Of a DNA stretch of 12,430 nucleotides, positions 1 through 8,785 are shown piece by piece. The notes beneath the pieces are model-generated. The model saw only the letters and a list, made by a program, of their open reading frames with translations, ran no database searches and was not told the origin of the DNA. Numbering within the stretch: position 1 is the stretch's first letter; each line of letters opens with the position of its first letter. Source of the DNA: Gallionella sp. (GTDB lineage Bacteria > Pseudomonadota > Gammaproteobacteria > Burkholderiales > Gallionellaceae); the NCBI GenBank assembly GCA_029850565.1, contig JARCRR010000061.1, positions 1 through 12,430 on the forward strand. Reading direction: 5' to 3'. The translations under genes and the position numbers were made by a program.

Positions 1-1754
<1,754 letters not shown>

Positions 1755-1770
1755 TTAACTGCTCAATTAC

Positions 1771-2028
1771 TTAAGCAGCGACGATGCTAACCGTTTTGCG
1801 TTTAGCCGCGCCTTTGATTGCGAACACCACTTTGCCGGTCATCTTGGCGAACAGTGTGTGATCTTTGCCCATGCCGACGTTGTCGCCAGCGTGAACTTGT
1901 GTACCGCGTTGACGCACGATGATGCTACCCGCGCTGATCAATTCGCCGCCGTAACTCTTTACACCCAATCGTTTCGAGTGCGAGTCGCGGCCGTTACTGG
2001 TACTACCGCCACCTTTTTTCGATGCCAT
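1771..2028 (-). CDS. rpmA: 50S ribosomal protein L27
   Basis: L27 is a small basic protein of the large subunit whose flexible N terminus reaches towards the peptidyl-transferase centre. The 85-residue product starts [20 protein letters not shown], close to the usual MA(H)KKGGGS(T)RNGRDS opening, and continues with [33 protein letters not shown] and the GKVVF segment. There is no Firmicutes-style N-terminal propeptide. A good Shine-Dalgarno (AAGGAG) precedes the ATG. It lies 18 bases downstream of rplU, giving the classical rplU-rpmA pair, and is followed by an intrinsic terminator. Confidence 0.99.
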   Translation of the reverse strand: MASKKGGGSTSNGRDSHSKRLGVKSYGGELISAGSIIVRQRGTQVHAGDNVGMGKDHTLFAKMTGKVVFAIKGAAKRKTVSIVAA

Positions 2029-2046
2029 GTTTTAGCTCCTTAACAA

Positions 2047-2358
2047 TTAAGCCGAGATACCGTCGATGCGGATCTCAGTGTAGTTTTGACGATGACCTTG
2101 ATGCTTCTGGTAATGCTTACGACGACGCATCTTGAAGATGGTTACTTTGTCGTGACGGCCGTTAGCGACGATAGTCGCTTTGACGGTCGCGCCAGCCAGC
2201 AGAGGCTGGCCAACAGAAATTTTGTCACCATTGCCGACCATCAGCACTTTGTCCAATACCAAAGAGGTGCCGACTTCGCCAACGATAGATTCGACCTTGA
2301 GTGTTTCGCCCAAGATGACGCGGTGTTGCTTACCGCCGGTTTTGATTACTGCGTACAT
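2047..2358 (-). CDS. rplU: 50S ribosomal protein L21
   Basis: L21 is a 23S-rRNA-binding protein of the large subunit. The 103-residue product has the conserved opening [14 protein letters not shown], the central [17 protein letters not shown] and the basic RNA-binding end [16 protein letters not shown], followed by [10 protein letters not shown]. Its length matches the family. A GAGG Shine-Dalgarno lies a few bases before the ATG. It is the first gene of the rplU-rpmA transcript and has a strong promoter about 80 bases upstream, which leaves a leader of roughly 75 bases with possible alternative hairpins. Confidence 0.99.
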   Translation of the reverse strand: MYAVIKTGGKQHRVILGETLKVESIVGEVGTSLVLDKVLMVGNGDKISVGQPLLAGATVKATIVANGRHDKVTIFKMRRRKHYQKHQGHRQNYTEIRIDGISA

Positions 2359-2403
2359 AACGACCTCGCTAAATGCGGTTTTTAGTTACGGCATAACCAG
2401 AAG

Positions 2404-2433
2404 GTTAGCCTCCACTGAAATGTGGATTTTCAG
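2404..2433 (-). promoter_or_regulatory. rplU leader with mutually exclusive hairpins
   Basis: Near the predicted 5' end of the rplU message, CTGAAA (2433-2428) can pair with TTTCAG (2420-2415). Alternatively TCCAC (2426-2422) can pair with GTGGA (2415-2411). The two stems share bases, and the second would partly cover a GGAGG at 2413-2409. This could be a leader for autogenous control by L21, but the stems are short and I recognise no named riboregulator family here. Confidence 0.35.
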
Positions 2434-2441
2434 AGCCGCGC

Positions 2442-2469
2442 ATTATACATAAACACTTCAAATCGTCAA
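2442..2469 (-). promoter_or_regulatory. Sigma70-type promoter of rplU-rpmA
   Basis: On the minus strand, TTGACG (2469-2464) and TATAAT (2447-2442) are separated by 16 bases, followed by the GCGCGG start-proximal sequence expected of a growth-rate-driven ribosomal promoter. The -35 lies only about 20 bases beyond the end of rho. A weak possible rho terminator stem (AAGGCC with GGCTTT, one wobble pair, 2488-2468) overlaps it. Confidence 0.8.
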
Positions 2470-2486
2470 AAGCCTTTTTTCCGGCC

Positions 2487-3743
2487 TTAACGGCGCATGG
2501 AGTCGAAGAACTCCGCGTTGTTCTTGGTCGCCTTGACCTTGTCCAACAGGAATTCCATCGCTTCCAACTCATCCATTGGATACAGCAACTTACGCAACAC
2601 CCAGATGCGTTGCAGCAGATCTTGCTTGATGAGCAGTTCTTCCTTGCGTGTACCGGAGCGATTGACGTTGATGGCAGGGTAGATACGTTTTTCGGCCATA
2701 CGGCGATCCAGATGGATCTCCATATTGCCCGTACCCTTGAATTCCTCGTAGATCACGTCATCCATACGGCTGCCGGTATCCACCAGTGCGGTGGCGATGA
2801 TGGTGAGCGAACCGCCTTCTTCGATGTTACGTGCAGCACCGAAGAATCGCTTTGGACGTTGCAGGGCGTTGGCATCCACACCACCGGTAAGCACCTTGCC
2901 GGAAGAGGGGATGACGGTGTTGTAGGCGCGTGCCAGGCGGGTGATGGAGTCGAGCAGGATGACCACGTCCTTTTTGTGCTCGACCAAGCGCTTGGCTTTT
3001 TCCAGCACCATCTCGGCCACTTGCACGTGGCGTGTGGCTGGCTCGTCGAAGGTGGAGGCGACCACTTCGCCGCGCACGGTGCGGCTCATCTCGGTCACTT
3101 CCTCGGGGCGCTCATCGATCAGCAACACGATCAGGATCGCGTCCGGATGGTTGGCGGAGATGGAGTGCGCGATGTGTTGCAGCATCACGGTCTTGCCGGA
3201 CTTGGGTGAGGCGACCAGCAGGCCGCGCTGTCCTTTACCGATGGGGGCGACGATGTCGATGATGCGGCCGGTGATGTTCTCTTCGGCGCGGATGTCGCGC
3301 TCCAGCGAGAGTTGTTGTGTCGGGAACAGAGGCGTCAGGTTCTCGAACAGGATCTTGTTCTTGGCGTTCTCCGGCGGTTCGCCATTGACCTTGTCTACCT
3401 TCACCAACGCTACGTAGCGCTCACCCTCTTTCGGGGTGCGGATCTCGCCCTCAATGGAGTCGCCGGTATGCAGGTTGAAGCGACGCACTTGGCTGGGGCT
3501 GACGTAGATGTCATCCGGACCAGCGAGGTACGACGTATCCGGTGAGCGCAAGAATCCGAACCCGTCCGGTAGCACTTCCAGCGTGCCTTCACCGAATATG
3601 CTTTCGCCTTTTTTCGCTTGGTTCTTCAGCAGCGCGAAGATCAGGTCTTGCTTGCGCATGCGGTTGGCGTTGTCGATCTGGTTGGTCGTCGCCATTTCCA
3701 CCAGTTCGGTGATGTGTTTAGTCTTGAGGTCGGATAGATGCAT
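2487..3743 (-). CDS. rho: Transcription termination factor Rho
   Basis: Rho is the hexameric RNA-dependent ATPase/translocase that ends transcription at Rho-dependent sites. The 418-residue product has the N-terminal helical domain ([18 protein letters not shown]), the cold-shock-like RNA-binding domain with GFGFLRSP at about 61-68, and the RecA-type ATPase core. Core motifs are the P-loop SPKSGKT at 179-185, the [10 protein letters not shown] segment at 210-219, Walker B-like [15 protein letters not shown] at 261-275, and the Q/R-loop region [20 protein letters not shown]. Length is the standard 418-420, with no inserted domain. No good Shine-Dalgarno precedes the ATG, but alignment of the opening with E. 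coli Rho (recalled, not computed) supports this start. It lies downstream of trxA, a common pairing, with a 172-bp gap holding a palindrome. Confidence 0.99.
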   Translation of the reverse strand: MHLSDLKTKHITELVEMATTNQIDNANRMRKQDLIFALLKNQAKKGESIFGEGTLEVLPDGFGFLRSPDTSYLAGPDDIYVSPSQVRRFNLHTGDSIEGEIRTPKEGERYVALVKVDKVNGEPPENAKNKILFENLTPLFPTQQLSLERDIRAEENITGRIIDIVAPIGKGQRGLLVASPKSGKTVMLQHIAHSISANHPDAILIVLLIDERPEEVTEMSRTVRGEVVASTFDEPATRHVQVAEMVLEKAKRLVEHKKDVVILLDSITRLARAYNTVIPSSGKVLTGGVDANALQRPKRFFGAARNIEEGGSLTIIATALVDTGSRMDDVIYEEFKGTGNMEIHLDRRMAEKRIYPAINVNRSGTRKEELLIKQDLLQRIWVLRKLLYPMDELEAMEFLLDKVKATKNNAEFFDSMRR

Positions 3744-3817
3744 AGTCAGGATGGGGCGCGGATGCGCTAGGTTATTGAGGGTTGCTAGGGAAGTGAAACG
3801 GGTCTTGTTGGGGTTTT

Positions 3818-3833
3818 GCGGGAAAATTCCCGC
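3818..3833. repeat. 7-bp inverted repeat between trxA and rho
   Basis: GCGGGAA and TTCCCGC are separated by two bases, about 75 bases before the rho ATG. No T run follows in either direction, so it is not a typical intrinsic terminator. It may be an operator or a hairpin in the rho leader. The rest of the 172-bp gap shows no ORF or clear promoter. Confidence 0.45.
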
Positions 3834-3915
3834 ACCGGACTGCCGTGTGTTTTATTGCTTTATTTTAAGGTGTCTCAGAATGAAACAGGGCAGAACGTGC
3901 GGGAGGTTAATGGTC

Positions 3916-4242
3916 TTAGATATGGCTGTCAATGAACGCGGTGAGTTGCGACTTGGACAATGCGCCGACCTTGGTGGCCTCGATATTGCCATTCTTGAAC
4001 AGCATCAATGTCGGGATGCCGCGAACTCCGTACTTTTGCGGTGTCTCTTGGTTCTCATCCACGTTCAGTTTGGCGACATTCAAGCGGCCTGCGTATTCCT
4101 TCGATACTTCGTCCAAGATCGGGGCGATCATGCGGCAAGGACCACACCATTCAGCCCAGTAGTCGACCAGTACAGGGACGGGCGATTGCAATACTTCAGC
4201 AGTGAATGTGTCATCGGTGACATAACGGATGTGTTCGCTCAT
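3916..4242 (-). CDS. trxA: Thioredoxin 1
   Basis: Thioredoxin is the small cytoplasmic dithiol protein that reduces disulfides in ribonucleotide reductase, PAPS reductase, methionine sulfoxide reductases and other clients, and is itself reduced by NADPH-dependent thioredoxin reductase. The 108-residue product shows the whole fold: [20 protein letters not shown] with the active-site CGPC at 33-36, the KLNVDEN strand, and [11 protein letters not shown] containing the cis-proline at residue 77. There is no signal peptide, so it is cytoplasmic. Its length equals that of E. coli TrxA. The Shine-Dalgarno is weak. It is upstream of rho in the same orientation, a conserved arrangement. A 301-bp region without a confident gene precedes it. 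Confidence 0.98.
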   Translation of the reverse strand: MSEHIRYVTDDTFTAEVLQSPVPVLVDYWAEWCGPCRMIAPILDEVSKEYAGRLNVAKLNVDENQETPQKYGVRGIPTLMLFKNGNIEATKVGALSKSQLTAFIDSHI

Positions 4243-4543
4243 GTTTGGTTCTCGTGTAAGTTATTGGGCTCGGTGAAGATGCGGTCGATGCCGCGTAGAT
4301 GTGCAACTGAACTAGGTCGGCATCCTAACCAAAAAAATCCGCATTGGGAAGCGTTTCGGTAGGCGCTTTGTAACTCATTGAAACGACAGGGCGGAAACCG
4401 CGAATCTCCAAGATGCGCAGGGTTGAGCGAAAGCTGACGAAAGAAGTGAGAGGTAATGATTGATTGCGTCTGGTATGACAAGGTTGTCACAAATGAATAA
4501 GTAATTCAGTCGTACCCACTCAAAGTGCGCGGAGTTTTGGCAA
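4243..4543. other. 301-bp gap upstream of trxA with no confident gene
   Basis: This stretch separates the DJ-1 family gene from trxA. An 83-codon minus-strand reading frame fills most of it and touches trxA, but its product is rich in Ser, Arg, Phe, His and Gln, has no recognisable motif and lacks a Shine-Dalgarno, so I do not call it. The only structured sequence is a 14-base inverted repeat at 4477-4490. The trxA promoter must lie here, but no convincing -35/-10 pair stands out. Confidence 0.5.
4477..4490. repeat. Short inverted repeat upstream of trxA
   Basis: TGACAA-GG-TTGTCA is a perfect 6-bp inverted repeat with a 2-bp centre, about 235 bases before the trxA start and 54 bases after the stop of the DJ-1 gene. 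The compact symmetry resembles a dimeric repressor site more than a terminator, since there is no T run. Assignment to any regulator would be guesswork. Confidence 0.4.
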
Positions 4544-5086
4544 TTACCGCACTAAGCCCGCTTCGACTTCGTCCCGCTTGGTTTTGCTAGTCAGCCGTTC
4601 GACTAAGGTTAGCGCAAAATCCATTGCCGTGCCTGGACCGCGCGAGGTGATGAGTTTGCCGTCTTCGACTATGGCTTGTGGTTGGCGAGACACGCTAGGG
4701 AACGAATCCAAAGTGCCGGGGAAACTGGTGGCACGTTTTCCGTCTAGTAAGCCTGCCGTAGCAAGGATGGAGGGGGCGGCGCAGATGGCGCATACATAAC
4801 GATCTTTGGCAGCCATTCTTTGGACGAGTTGGATGATGCGGGTATCGGCTTTGAGGTTGTTGGTACCGGGTTGTCCGCCGGGTAGCACCACCATGTCGAA
4901 ATCATGTTTGAGTGCATCGTCGAGCGAAGTGTCGGGAATCAGCATCGTGCCGCGACTGCCGCGTATGGATTGTCCATCCAGGCTGGCACTGACAACCTCG
5001 ATACCTGCGCGGCGCAGGATGTTGAGTACGGTGATGGCTTCCAGGTCTTCACTACCATTCGCAAGCGGCAGGAGGACGCGGGACAT
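4544..5086 (-). CDS. DJ-1/PfpI family protein (YajL-like)
   Basis: Members of this family (YajL, ThiJ, human DJ-1) are small cytoplasmic proteins with a reactive cysteine, linked to oxidative stress, chaperone-like activity and repair of glyoxal-modified molecules. The last role is debated. The 180-residue product begins MSRVLLPLANGSEDLEAITV. Glu16 occupies the place of DJ-1 Glu18. The nucleophile elbow is AICAAPS with Cys102, and the LPGGQPGTNNL and GPGTAMDFALTLVE segments are also typical. The order and length fit the YajL/DJ-1 clade better than the longer PfpI proteases. A GGGAG Shine-Dalgarno lies inside the end of the PAP2 gene, and the start overlaps that gene's stop by one base (TGATG), so the two are probably translated in a coupled way. 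No clear terminator follows. Confidence 0.93.
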   Translation of the reverse strand: MSRVLLPLANGSEDLEAITVLNILRRAGIEVVSASLDGQSIRGSRGTMLIPDTSLDDALKHDFDMVVLPGGQPGTNNLKADTRIIQLVQRMAAKDRYVCAICAAPSILATAGLLDGKRATSFPGTLDSFPSVSRQPQAIVEDGKLITSRGPGTAMDFALTLVERLTSKTKRDEVEAGLVR

Positions 5087-5868
5087 CAGAATCTCCCGGC
5101 AATCTGGATGCCGACCATGTTTTGCGAGATGGCAGGAGTGACGGACAATTTGTTACCGCGCAGGTCTTTGTTGTGCGCGACCACGCTCTTGCCCACCAGT
5201 GTGCCGACGATCGCGCCAGTTAAGATGTCCGAGGTGAAGTGTTTGTCGTGGTAGGTACGCGCAACGGCAGCCAGCGAGGCGAGGCCATATGCGGTCACAT
5301 CGATCCACGTCTCGTTGTAAGTCTCGGCGATCACGGCAGCCAAGGTGAATGCTTGCGTGGCATGTCCGGAGAAAAATGAGCTGTTCATATCGGTAAAGGG
5401 AGCGAAATCGGTCGTGCCTTTATTCTGCAAGGGGCGACTGCGGCCAACGACAGTCTTGGTGGCGACGCCGATGATGCCACTGGAGATCAGGCTGGCGGCA
5501 ACCACATCTTGTGCGACATGCATGGAGGTCTCATCACCGACCAATCCCGCGACGAAGAATGCTCCTGTGATGCCCACTGCATACTCACGGCCGAATTTCT
5601 CTACTTGCAACCAAGTCTTGTTGTTCTGATCTTGCTTCACCATGTAATCACGCACCGGCTTGTCGATGACGGCGACTGTGCCAAGTACGGCCAAGCTCGT
5701 CCATCCGGCGGTCTGCCATTCGTCTTTTTCCCAACGTGTGGGTGCAGATAGGGTGTGTGTGACGTCATCCCACACCATTGCCGGATATGAGAGTGTGTCC
5801 TCTGCGCGCGTGTTGAAAGATAGCGAGAGGGCGAAGCTGGTGACAATGGATAGGATGCGTCGTTTCAT
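5086..5868 (-). CDS. PAP2-superfamily phosphatase with signal peptide
   Basis: This belongs to the type-2 phosphatidic acid phosphatase/vanadium haloperoxidase superfamily, which dephosphorylates lipid phosphates or small phosphate esters. The three signature motifs are all present in the 260-residue product: K138-x6-R145-P146 (in KTVVGRSRP), S167-G168-H169 (in FFSGH) and R204-x5-H210-x3-D214 (in ARTYHDKHFTSD). The start MKRRILSIVTSFALSLSF followed by NTRAED looks like a signal peptide with cleavage after Ala22. Moderately hydrophobic segments near 54-68, 97-110 and 122-137 suggest periplasmic or membrane-associated location. The actual substrate is not deducible. The ATG has no Shine-Dalgarno but is only nine bases after the yajQ stop, suggesting coupling. 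The gene ends in a one-base overlap with the DJ-1 gene. Confidence 0.92.
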   Translation of the reverse strand: MKRRILSIVTSFALSLSFNTRAEDTLSYPAMVWDDVTHTLSAPTRWEKDEWQTAGWTSLAVLGTVAVIDKPVRDYMVKQDQNNKTWLQVEKFGREYAVGITGAFFVAGLVGDETSMHVAQDVVAASLISSGIIGVATKTVVGRSRPLQNKGTTDFAPFTDMNSSFFSGHATQAFTLAAVIAETYNETWIDVTAYGLASLAAVARTYHDKHFTSDILTGAIVGTLVGKSVVAHNKDLRGNKLSVTPAISQNMVGIQIAGRF

Positions 5869-5877
5869 GTTCGGGTA

Positions 5878-6366
5878 TCAGTCGCGGAAGTTTTGGTATT
5901 GCAACGGGAAGTCGGTGATGGTCTTCTTGACGAAGGCGATGGCATCTTGCAAATCGTCACGGTTTTTTCCACTCACGCGCACGGTGTCGCCTTGGATGCT
6001 AGCTTGCACCTTCATCTTGCTGTCCTTGATGTGTTTGACGATCTTCTTGGCCAACTCGATCTCGACCCCCGTCTTCACTTCGCAGCCGCGCTTCACCTTG
6101 TTACCACTGACTTTCTCGATCTTTTCACTGATCTCTAGACATTTGATATCAACGCCGCGTTTGGTGAGCTTGCCGTTGAGGATGTCTTGCACTTGATTCA
6201 GTTGGAACTCGTTGTCAGCCCACACGGTGAGTTTGAGCTCGGCTTGTTCCACACGGGCATCCGAACCTTTGAAGTCAAAACGTGTGCTGACTTCTTTGTT
6301 CGTCTGCTCGATAGCATTCTTGACTTCGGGTTTGTCTACTTCTGAAACGATGTCGAAAGAGGGCAT
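5878..6366 (-). CDS. yajQ: YajQ family cyclic-di-GMP/nucleotide-binding protein
   Basis: YajQ proteins have two ferredoxin-like repeats and bind nucleotides or RNA. Homologues in Xanthomonas and Pseudomonas act as cyclic-di-GMP effectors. The 162-residue product is of standard length and opens [20 protein letters not shown]. Family-typical segments follow: [10 protein letters not shown], the LTKRGVD(I)KCLE stretch, EIAKKIV-like [22 protein letters not shown], and [19 protein letters not shown] near the end. A strong Shine-Dalgarno (AAGGAGA) precedes the ATG. It lies between ppnP (71 bases upstream) and the PAP2 gene (nine bases downstream). Binding of c-di-GMP by this particular protein is inferred from the family, not visible. 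Confidence 0.96.
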   Translation of the reverse strand: MPSFDIVSEVDKPEVKNAIEQTNKEVSTRFDFKGSDARVEQAELKLTVWADNEFQLNQVQDILNGKLTKRGVDIKCLEISEKIEKVSGNKVKRGCEVKTGVEIELAKKIVKHIKDSKMKVQASIQGDTVRVSGKNRDDLQDAIAFVKKTITDFPLQYQNFRD

Positions 6367-6391
6367 GGTCTTCTCCTTAATGGATTAACCA

Positions 6392-6416
6392 CAACACGCC
6401 GCGCAACGGCTTGTTG
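6392..6416. repeat. Stem-loop between ppnP and yajQ
   Basis: CAACA-C-GCCG and CGGC-T-TGTTG pair with one internal mismatch around a 5-base loop. It lies 21 bases beyond the ppnP stop and 25 bases before the yajQ start region. No T run follows on the minus strand, so it is more likely a processing or stability hairpin than a terminator. Confidence 0.5.
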
Positions 6417-6437
6417 CAGTGGAAACTTACCTTTAGG

Positions 6438-6764
6438 TTAGTTGGAACCAAACGAGCAAACGTAATCCACTGCATCTGCTCCAGTATGGATATCGAAGCT
6501 GCTGTTCGCTGCCACGTTAAAGCTACTGCCAGCGGCGTAGGTTTTGAAACTGGATTCGCCAGCGATCTTAACTTGGCAGGTGCCTGCGCTGATCTCCATC
6601 AATTCGGGGACGCCGACATTGAAGGTGAGCTGGCTATTGGGCAACACAACGCCGACGGTCTTGCGCGAACCATCAGGGAAGAACACGGAATGCGATACGC
6701 ATTTTCCGTCGAAGAACACATTGGATTTTTTACCGACGCTGACGTTATCGATCTTGTCTGACAT
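6438..6764 (-). CDS. ppnP: Pyrimidine/purine nucleoside phosphorylase (PpnP)
   Basis: PpnP (formerly YaiE, DUF1255) is a small cupin-fold enzyme that splits a broad range of nucleosides with phosphate into base and ribose-1-phosphate. The 108-residue product shows the family pattern: VFFDGKCVSHSVFFPDGSRKTVGVVLP, a LTFNVGVPELMEISAGTCQVKI strand series, and the YAAGSSFNVAANSSFDI segment near the C terminus. The closing YVCSFG is like the YLCRY of the E. coli protein. It is about 14 residues longer than E. coli PpnP at the N terminus. An AAGGAAA Shine-Dalgarno supports the start. It sits between the macro-domain gene (29 bases upstream) and yajQ, suggesting a shared transcript and a nucleotide-salvage setting. 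Confidence 0.93.
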   Translation of the reverse strand: MSDKIDNVSVGKKSNVFFDGKCVSHSVFFPDGSRKTVGVVLPNSQLTFNVGVPELMEISAGTCQVKIAGESSFKTYAAGSSFNVAANSSFDIHTGADAVDYVCSFGSN

Positions 6765-6793
6765 GTTGAGATTTCCTTATTGAGTCGTGTTGG

Positions 6794-7285
6794 TTATTTT
6801 GCAGGTTCGTTGGCCTTGATGCCTTTTTGATAATTGGCATACACATACACTGGGATGCCGAGGTCGCCGAGATGTTTCTCGATGAGTGGCTTTACATCGT
6901 TCCAATCCAATCCATTAACGCCACAGGCAAGGCGGGGTAACGCAAGGCTGGCCAACTTTTCTTTCTGCGCGAAGGCGCGCAGCGCATGCAAAGCGTGATT
7001 CACATGACTGACCGATGCGTGTCCAGGCTTGCTGCCATGGTCGTAAGCACCATCTTGCGTGAATAGATTGACGATGTATCGGCCATCACTGCTCATCCAT
7101 GTCCACAAATCACCAGACTTGGGATGCTTCGTCTGGCAATAGTGGCGAAAGTCCTTGTACATCGCCGGCATGCGTTCACGCAGTTGTAGTGCGAGACCGT
7201 GATGGAAGTCGTCATTGGGGGCAACGCCTTGCGCGATGGCTTTGGCGCCGCTTAACAGGATGTCACCGCTCAGTTCGTGAATCAT
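6794..7285 (-). CDS. Macro-domain protein, TARG1/ALC1-like class
   Basis: Macro domains bind ADP-ribose, and TARG1-like members remove ADP-ribose from acidic residues or from DNA or hydrolyse O-acetyl-ADP-ribose. The 163-residue product is a single domain: strand plus GDIL (7-10), AQGVAPNDDFHHGLALQL (ligand loop), YIVNLFTQDGA, GSKPGHASVSHVNHALHAL, and LPRLACGVNGLDWNDV (117-131), ending in VYVYANY. The last motif and the SKP segment resemble human TARG1. Lys86 lines up by eye with the TARG1 catalytic lysine, whereas the TARG1 catalytic aspartate position appears to be Asn124, with an Asp at 127. The loop APNDDFHHG is unusual. No DarT-like toxin is next to it. A very strong Shine-Dalgarno (AAAGGAGGCGG) supports the start. 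It lies 23 bases after argG. Confidence 0.9.
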   Translation of the reverse strand: MIHELSGDILLSGAKAIAQGVAPNDDFHHGLALQLRERMPAMYKDFRHYCQTKHPKSGDLWTWMSSDGRYIVNLFTQDGAYDHGSKPGHASVSHVNHALHALRAFAQKEKLASLALPRLACGVNGLDWNDVKPLIEKHLGDLGIPVYVYANYQKGIKANEPAK

Positions 7286-7308
7286 CTCCGCCTCCTTTGA
7301 AACAAAGA

Positions 7309-8535
7309 CTATTTGCGACTTTTCAGGTTCGCCGCGATACGCATACGCAAGGCATTCAGTTTGATGAATCCCGCCGCATCCTTCTGGTCGTAAGCGCCCT
7401 TGTCGTCCTCGAACGTTGCGATACTTGAGTCGAACAGCGAATCCGTCTTGGAATCGCGACCGACGACGATGACGTTGCCCTTGTACAGTTTGACGCGTAC
7501 CCAGCCATTCACGGACTTCTGTGTATGGTCGATCAGCGTTTGCAATGCGAGGCGCTCAGGACTCCACCAGTAACCGTTGTAGATCATGCTGGCGTAACGC
7601 GGCATCAGGTCGTCCTTCAGGTGGGCGACTTCGCGATCCAATGTGATGGATTCGATGGCGCGGTGTGCCTTCAACATGATGGTGCCGCCGGGTGTTTCGT
7701 AGCAACCGCGCGATTTCATGCCGACGTAGCGGTTCTCTACCAAGTCCAGGCGTCCGATGCCGTGCTTGCCGCCCAGTTCATTCAGTTTGGCCAGTATCTG
7801 TGCTGCGGAGAGTTTGGTGCCGTTCAAAGCCACGATGTCACCGTTGACGTACTCGAGGTCGAGGTACTCGGCAGCATCCGGTGCCTTCTCGGGCGAAACG
7901 GTCCAGCGCCACATGCTTTCTTCGGCTTCGGCTGCGGGATCTTCCAAATGGCGGCCTTCGTAAGAGATGTGCAATAAGTTCGCATCCATGGAGTAGGGCG
8001 AGCCGCCTTGCTTGTGCTTCATATCGACGGGGATGCCGTGCTTCTCTGCATAAGCCATCAACTTTTCGCGCGACAACAGATCCCATTCGCGCCATGGTGC
8101 GATGATCTTGATGCCTGGTTTCAATGCATATGCACCTAACTCGAAACGTACTTGATCGTTGCCCTTGCCTGTCGCGCCGTGTGAGATAGCTTGTGCGCCG
8201 GTCTTGTTGACGATCTCGACGAGGCGTTTGGCAATTAGTGGGCGTGCAATGGAGGTGCCCAGCAGGTATTCGCCTTCGTACACGGTGTTAGCGCGGAACA
8301 TGGGGAATACGAAATCGCGCACGAATTCTTCGCGCAGGTCGTCGATGAAGATATTCTCCGGTTTGATGCCGAACTTCAGCGCCTTCTGGCGTGCTGGCTC
8401 CAGCTCTTCGCCCTGACCGAGGTCGGCGGTGAAGGTCACCACTTCGCATTGGTAGGTATCTTGCAACCACTTCAGGATAACGGAGGTGTCGAGTCCGCCA
8501 GAGTAGGCGAGGACAGCTTTTTTGATGTCAGACAT
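7309..8535 (-). CDS. argG: Argininosuccinate synthase
   Basis: ArgG condenses citrulline and aspartate with ATP, giving argininosuccinate, AMP and pyrophosphate, the penultimate step of arginine synthesis. The 408-residue product starts with the ATP-binding PP-loop [19 protein letters not shown] (7-25). Further conserved segments are [84 protein letters not shown] and the C-terminal [12 protein letters not shown]. Length and sequence fit the common ~400-residue form, not the longer E. coli type. AGGA lies seven bases before the ATG. It follows the DUF2798 gene by 21 bases and precedes the macro-domain gene by 23 bases, so it probably belongs to one arg transcript with argD and argF. Confidence 0.99.
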   Translation of the reverse strand: MSDIKKAVLAYSGGLDTSVILKWLQDTYQCEVVTFTADLGQGEELEPARQKALKFGIKPENIFIDDLREEFVRDFVFPMFRANTVYEGEYLLGTSIARPLIAKRLVEIVNKTGAQAISHGATGKGNDQVRFELGAYALKPGIKIIAPWREWDLLSREKLMAYAEKHGIPVDMKHKQGGSPYSMDANLLHISYEGRHLEDPAAEAEESMWRWTVSPEKAPDAAEYLDLEYVNGDIVALNGTKLSAAQILAKLNELGGKHGIGRLDLVENRYVGMKSRGCYETPGGTIMLKAHRAIESITLDREVAHLKDDLMPRYASMIYNGYWWSPERLALQTLIDHTQKSVNGWVRVKLYKGNVIVVGRDSKTDSLFDSSIATFEDDKGAYDQKDAAGFIKLNALRMRIAANLKSRK

Positions 8536-8556
8536 GGTGAGTTCCTGTGAGCTAGA

Positions 8557-8784
8557 TTATTGGGCAGTGAGTTTGGCGATGAAGCCGCGTATGCGGTTGG
8601 CGAACAGTAGGATGCAGGCCATGGCGAGCGGCCATGCCAATACGAAAGAGTGCATCCAGCGAGCGACATAGCCATCATCCAAGCCGGTGTTCACCCAAGT
8701 GATGAAAGCGGTCATGATGAATGCCATCACGCACGACATGAAAAGTGCAAAGAGTTGTGGTGCAAAGCGGGGTGCGATATGCAT
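8557..8784 (-). CDS. DUF2798 family small membrane protein
   Basis: The 75-residue product resembles the DUF2798 family of small two-helix inner-membrane proteins of unknown function. It begins MHIAPRFAPQLFALFMSCVM; the first hydrophobic helix spans about residues 12-33 and includes the family-like segment SCVMAFIMTAFITWVNTG. A second helix covers about 47-64 (FVLAWPLAMACILLFANR), followed by a basic tail. Its Shine-Dalgarno (GGGGAAGG, 8801-8794) and the preceding TGA-C-ATG junction lie in a second copy of the argF 3' end, so this gene was probably once translationally coupled to argF. It sits between argF and argG, though no role in arginine synthesis is known to me; transport or co-regulation would be speculation. 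Confidence 0.85.
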   Translation of the reverse strand: MHIAPRFAPQLFALFMSCVMAFIMTAFITWVNTGLDDGYVARWMHSFVLAWPLAMACILLFANRIRGFIAKLTAQ

Positions 8785-8785
8785 G

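Noticed and set aside
2466..2488. Intrinsic terminator of rho
   Set aside because: The stem has a wobble pair, overlaps the stop codon, and only four T follow; too weak to list as a feature.
2610..3209. Long plus-strand frame (199 codons) inside rho
   Set aside because: It is a shadow of rho codon bias; the product is His/Gln/Gly-rich with no motif.
3508..4362. 284-codon plus-strand frame across the rho start, spacer and trxA
   Set aside because: It runs antisense to two well-supported genes and shows no domain.
4239..4490. 83-codon minus-strand reading frame that overlaps the trxA start by four bases
   Set aside because: No recognisable motif, no Shine-Dalgarno, amino-acid mix rich in Ser/Arg/His/Phe/Gln unlike its neighbours, and it spans the palindrome at 4477-4490.
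6794..7285. DarTG-type toxin-antitoxin pair, with the macro protein as antitoxin
   Set aside because: Neighbouring genes are argG and ppnP; nothing DarT-like is nearby and the protein is a lone macro domain.
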